Source of the DNA: Chloroflexota bacterium
GTDB lineage: Bacteria; Chloroflexota; Dehalococcoidia; GIF9; AB-539-J10
NCBI GenBank assembly: GCA_020346965.1
Contig: CP070793.1
Location: 1,263,185 to 1,270,307 of the forward strand
Reading direction: 5' to 3'
Length of the DNA stretch: 7,123 bases
Positions within the stretch are counted from its first letter, which is position 1, and each line of letters begins with the position of its first letter. Shown here piece after piece: positions 5,387 to 7,123 of the stretch. Position numbers and translations under genes: made by a program. The notes beneath the pieces are model-generated. The model was not told where the DNA came from, did not search any database, and saw only the letters and a list, made by a program, of their open reading frames with translations.

Positions 5387-6370
5387 ATGATTCCTAAGCA
5401 ATGGTATGTGGTTATGGACTCCACCCAGGTTCGAAGCAAACCTGTGGGTGTGGTCAGGATGGGAGAGAAGCTCGTCTTCTGGCGGGACAGCAGCGGGAAA
5501 GTGAACTGTCTCAGGGACAAGTGTGTCCACCGGGGCGTACAGCTCAGCAAGGGCAAGGTAATCGGATACCATATCCAGTGCCCTTTTCACGGTCTGGAAT
5601 ACGACTCCTCCGGAAAGGTCACGGTCATACCGGCCAATAGCAGAAACGCTCCTGTACCCGACCGTTTTCAGGTTTTGAGCTATCCTACCTATGAGGCGAA
5701 CAGCTTCATATGGATCTGGTGGGGCGAGAACCCTCCTGCGGACCTGCAGCCTCCCCGGTTTTTCACAGATATCGATGACAGCCTGTCCTACGGCCGGGCT
5801 TATGACCACTGGAACGCCCACTACTCCAGGGTCATAGAAAACCAGCTTGACGCTGCCCACCTCCCTTTTGTCCACCACAACACGATTGGACGCGGAAACC
5901 GCACCATAGTGGACGGGCCGCTCCTCCAATGGTTGGACGGGGACATGTTCTATATTTTTATAGGCAGCCGGGTCGAAGATGGTACTCCGCCCCTCAAGCC
6001 GGAGCAGATGCCCACTCCGGACCCGGTCAAGGACTTCAAGCTGGAATTCATCTTCCCCAACCTGTGGCAGAACTACCTTGACGAGAAAGCACGGATTATT
6101 GTTGCCTTCGTTCCCGTGGACCTGGAGAATACGATTCTCTATCTTCGTTTCTATCAGAAGTTCATGCGCCTGCCCATGTTGGGAAACCTGATAACGCGCT
6201 TGTTCACACCTTTTAACCTGATTATCACCCACCAGGACAGAAGGGTCGTGGTTACACAGCAGCCTAAGGCGTCAGCCCTGAAAATCGGGGAACAGCTATT
6301 TCAGGCCGACCGGCCCATCATCGAGTACAGAATGCGGCGGCAGGAGCTGATGGAGAAAGCCCGCCAGTAA
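5387..6370 (+). CDS. Rieske non-heme iron oxygenase, alpha-subunit type
   Basis: The product has 327 residues. The N-terminal Rieske domain binds a 2Fe-2S cluster through Cys46-x-His48 (CVHRG) and Cys65-x2-His68 (CPFHG). The catalytic domain holds the mononuclear iron ligands in ENQLDAAHLPFVHH: Asp155 bridges to His158 and His163. Asp284 in HQDRRVVV is placed as the likely third, carboxylate ligand. The C-terminal ADRPIIEYRMRRQELM is typical of the single-component-terminal-oxygenase class (such as phenoxybenzoate, carbazole, vanillate or pheophorbide oxygenase relatives). These enzymes use O2 and electrons to hydroxylate or demethylate a substrate; the substrate here is not identifiable. The gene starts after a weak G-rich site (GTGGGGGC). 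It is followed after 64 nt by a flavodoxin that might deliver electrons. A relic of its C-terminus lies at 1318-1371. A 311-residue open frame exactly antisense to this gene is not considered real. Confidence 0.93.
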   Translation: MIPKQWYVVMDSTQVRSKPVGVVRMGEKLVFWRDSSGKVNCLRDKCVHRGVQLSKGKVIGYHIQCPFHGLEYDSSGKVTVIPANSRNAPVPDRFQVLSYPTYEANSFIWIWWGENPPADLQPPRFFTDIDDSLSYGRAYDHWNAHYSRVIENQLDAAHLPFVHHNTIGRGNRTIVDGPLLQWLDGDMFYIFIGSRVEDGTPPLKPEQMPTPDPVKDFKLEFIFPNLWQNYLDEKARIIVAFVPVDLENTILYLRFYQKFMRLPMLGNLITRLFTPFNLIITHQDRRVVVTQQPKASALKIGEQLFQADRPIIEYRMRRQELMEKARQ

Positions 6371-6373
6371 TGC

Positions 6374-6402
6374 TTGAAGATTCGTTGATACGGGTGTACA
6401 CT
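6374..6402 (+). promoter_or_regulatory. Weak internal promoter candidate before the flavodoxin
   Basis: TTGAAG (6374-6379) and TACACT (6397-6402) are spaced by 17 nt, and each matches 4 of 6 consensus bases. This could give the flavodoxin some independent expression, but read-through from the Rieske gene is equally likely. Confidence 0.25.
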
Positions 6403-6434
6403 GGATAATCGAATATAGAGCGGAGGTGTTCTAA

Positions 6435-6890
6435 ATGAAGGCTTTGATAGTATACGACTCGGTCTATGGAAATACGGAGAAAATCGCCGAAGCTATGACT
6501 GGAGCCATTACCCCATCCGGTGAAACCAAGCTACTGCGTGCGGGCGAGGCGAGTCCCTCAGAACTGGAATCTCTTGACTTTCTTATTGTAGGTTCTCCCA
6601 CACACGGTGGCAGGCCGACGGCGGCAGTTCAGGACTTTCTTAACAAGTTGACCCAGCAGTCCCTTGAGGGTATCAAGGTAGCTGCCTTCGACACCAGGGC
6701 AACATCAAAATTCGCCAAGATATTTGGAAATGCCGCGCGACGTATCGCCGGTCAGCTGACAAAAAAGGGCGGCATTCTCACTGCATCACCCGAGGGATTC
6801 TTTGTTATGGGCACTAAAGGTCCCCTGAAAGAAGGGGAACTGGAGCGGGCTGCAGCCTGGACTAAAGGGATCTTGGAAAGCAAGACGTAA
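6435..6890 (+). CDS. Flavodoxin family protein
   Basis: The product has 151 residues, the size of a short-chain flavodoxin, with a strong GGAGGTG ribosome binding site before the ATG. The FMN phosphate loop is at residues 7-16 (YDSVYGNTEK). The second flavin loop is SPTHGGRPT (54-62), and a third region begins at AFDTR (84-88). The end, GPLKEGELERAAAW, is typical of flavodoxin-domain proteins of anaerobes and archaea. It should be a soluble one- or two-electron carrier using FMN. Its position 64 nt after the Rieske oxygenase on the same strand suggests it could feed electrons to that enzyme. That is inference from context; flavodoxins of this kind also serve many other partners. Confidence 0.92.
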   Translation: MKALIVYDSVYGNTEKIAEAMTGAITPSGETKLLRAGEASPSELESLDFLIVGSPTHGGRPTAAVQDFLNKLTQQSLEGIKVAAFDTRATSKFAKIFGNAARRIAGQLTKKGGILTASPEGFFVMGTKGPLKEGELERAAAWTKGILESKT

Positions 6891-6940
6891 CTTTGTCGGG
6901 CCTTTGCAATTTCAGCTACCCCATTAGTTATAGATATGTC

Positions 6941-7123
6941 ATGATTAAGCGATACGAGCATACTCAGGCTGGATACTTCATTACCATAGCCATCGTGGCA
7001 GCCATGGTAGCAATCGGGATTATCATGGCGCGTGTTGGCGTGAATTGGATTGCCGCTATAGTCCTGGCTGTTCTTGCCGTAATTGTGATTTTGTTTAACC
7101 GTCTAACGGTGGTCATTAGCGAA
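6941..7123 (+). CDS. Small membrane protein, start only (cut by window edge)
   Basis: From an ATG at 6941 the frame stays open for 61 codons to the edge. The product begins MIKRYEHTQAGYF, then has two hydrophobic segments (about residues 12-30 and 35-53) separated by RVGVNW, and continues LFNRLTVVISE. This pattern of a YEHTQ-like start, two membrane helices and a strand reading LTVxI looks like a group of small bacterial membrane proteins with a PH-like C-terminal domain. The domain itself would lie beyond the window, so this is a resemblance only. No clear ribosome binding site precedes the ATG. A TTGCAA (6904-6909) and a TATAGA (6929-6934) just upstream could make the message almost leaderless, although their 19-nt spacing is poor. 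The ATG at 6936 is closed at once by a stop. Confidence 0.65.
   Translation, partial: MIKRYEHTQAGYFITIAIVAAMVAIGIIMARVGVNWIAAIVLAVLAVIVILFNRLTVVISE

Noticed and set aside
5297..6232. A 311-codon open frame on the minus strand opposite the Rieske oxygenase
   Set aside because: It lies almost wholly antisense to a gene with all its catalytic motifs, resembles no family, and is the expected shadow of a moderately GC-rich coding region.

Overview
The window looks like ordinary bacterial chromosome of moderate GC content. It carries six complete protein genes on either strand that I can assign to families with good confidence, one further complete gene (SnoaL-like), and two genes cut by the window edges. 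The mix suggests an anaerobic or microaerophilic environmental bacterium: an aldo/keto reductase with a C-terminal two-cluster ferredoxin domain, a flavodoxin, a Rieske oxygenase, a membrane-anchored cyclophilin and a NYN-LOTUS protein. A Chloroflexota (Dehalococcoidia-like) origin would fit, but that is only an impression from gene style; nothing in the window fixes the taxonomy. I see no rRNA, tRNA, CRISPR array, transposase or phage gene.

Layout. Positions 1-584 (minus): class I SAM methyltransferase, C-terminus off the left edge. Positions 755-1213 (minus): small SnoaL/NTF2-like protein with its own TATAAT promoter at 1273-1302. Positions 1214-1647: the longest gene-free stretch. It holds that promoter, a short relic matching the 3' end of the Rieske gene that lies 5 kb further on, a near-consensus plus-strand promoter (1492-1520) and a leader hairpin (1571-1615). 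Positions 1648-2799 (plus): ferredoxin-tailed aldo/keto reductase. Positions 2940-3575 (plus): membrane-anchored cyclophilin-type peptidyl-prolyl isomerase. Positions 3633-4376 (plus): NYN nuclease-like protein with a LOTUS/OST-HTH domain. Positions 4410-5207 (minus): alpha/beta hydrolase, convergent with the NYN gene and divergent from the next gene. Positions 5387-6370 (plus): Rieske non-heme iron oxygenase. Positions 6435-6890 (plus): flavodoxin. Positions 6941-7123 (plus): start of a small membrane protein that runs off the right edge.

How the genes may work together. The clearest functional pairing is the Rieske oxygenase followed 64 nt later by a flavodoxin, which could supply its electrons; no dedicated ferredoxin or reductase gene is visible. 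The oxygenase, the divergent alpha/beta hydrolase, the aldo/keto reductase, the SnoaL-like protein and the methyltransferase are all families that occur in small-molecule modification or breakdown pathways, but no common substrate can be named. The cyclophilin and NYN-LOTUS genes look like housekeeping insertions between them. The most unexpected observation is the Rieske C-terminal relic at 1318-1371. It shows that a second oxygenase copy, or a duplication of this neighbourhood, once existed here and was largely lost.
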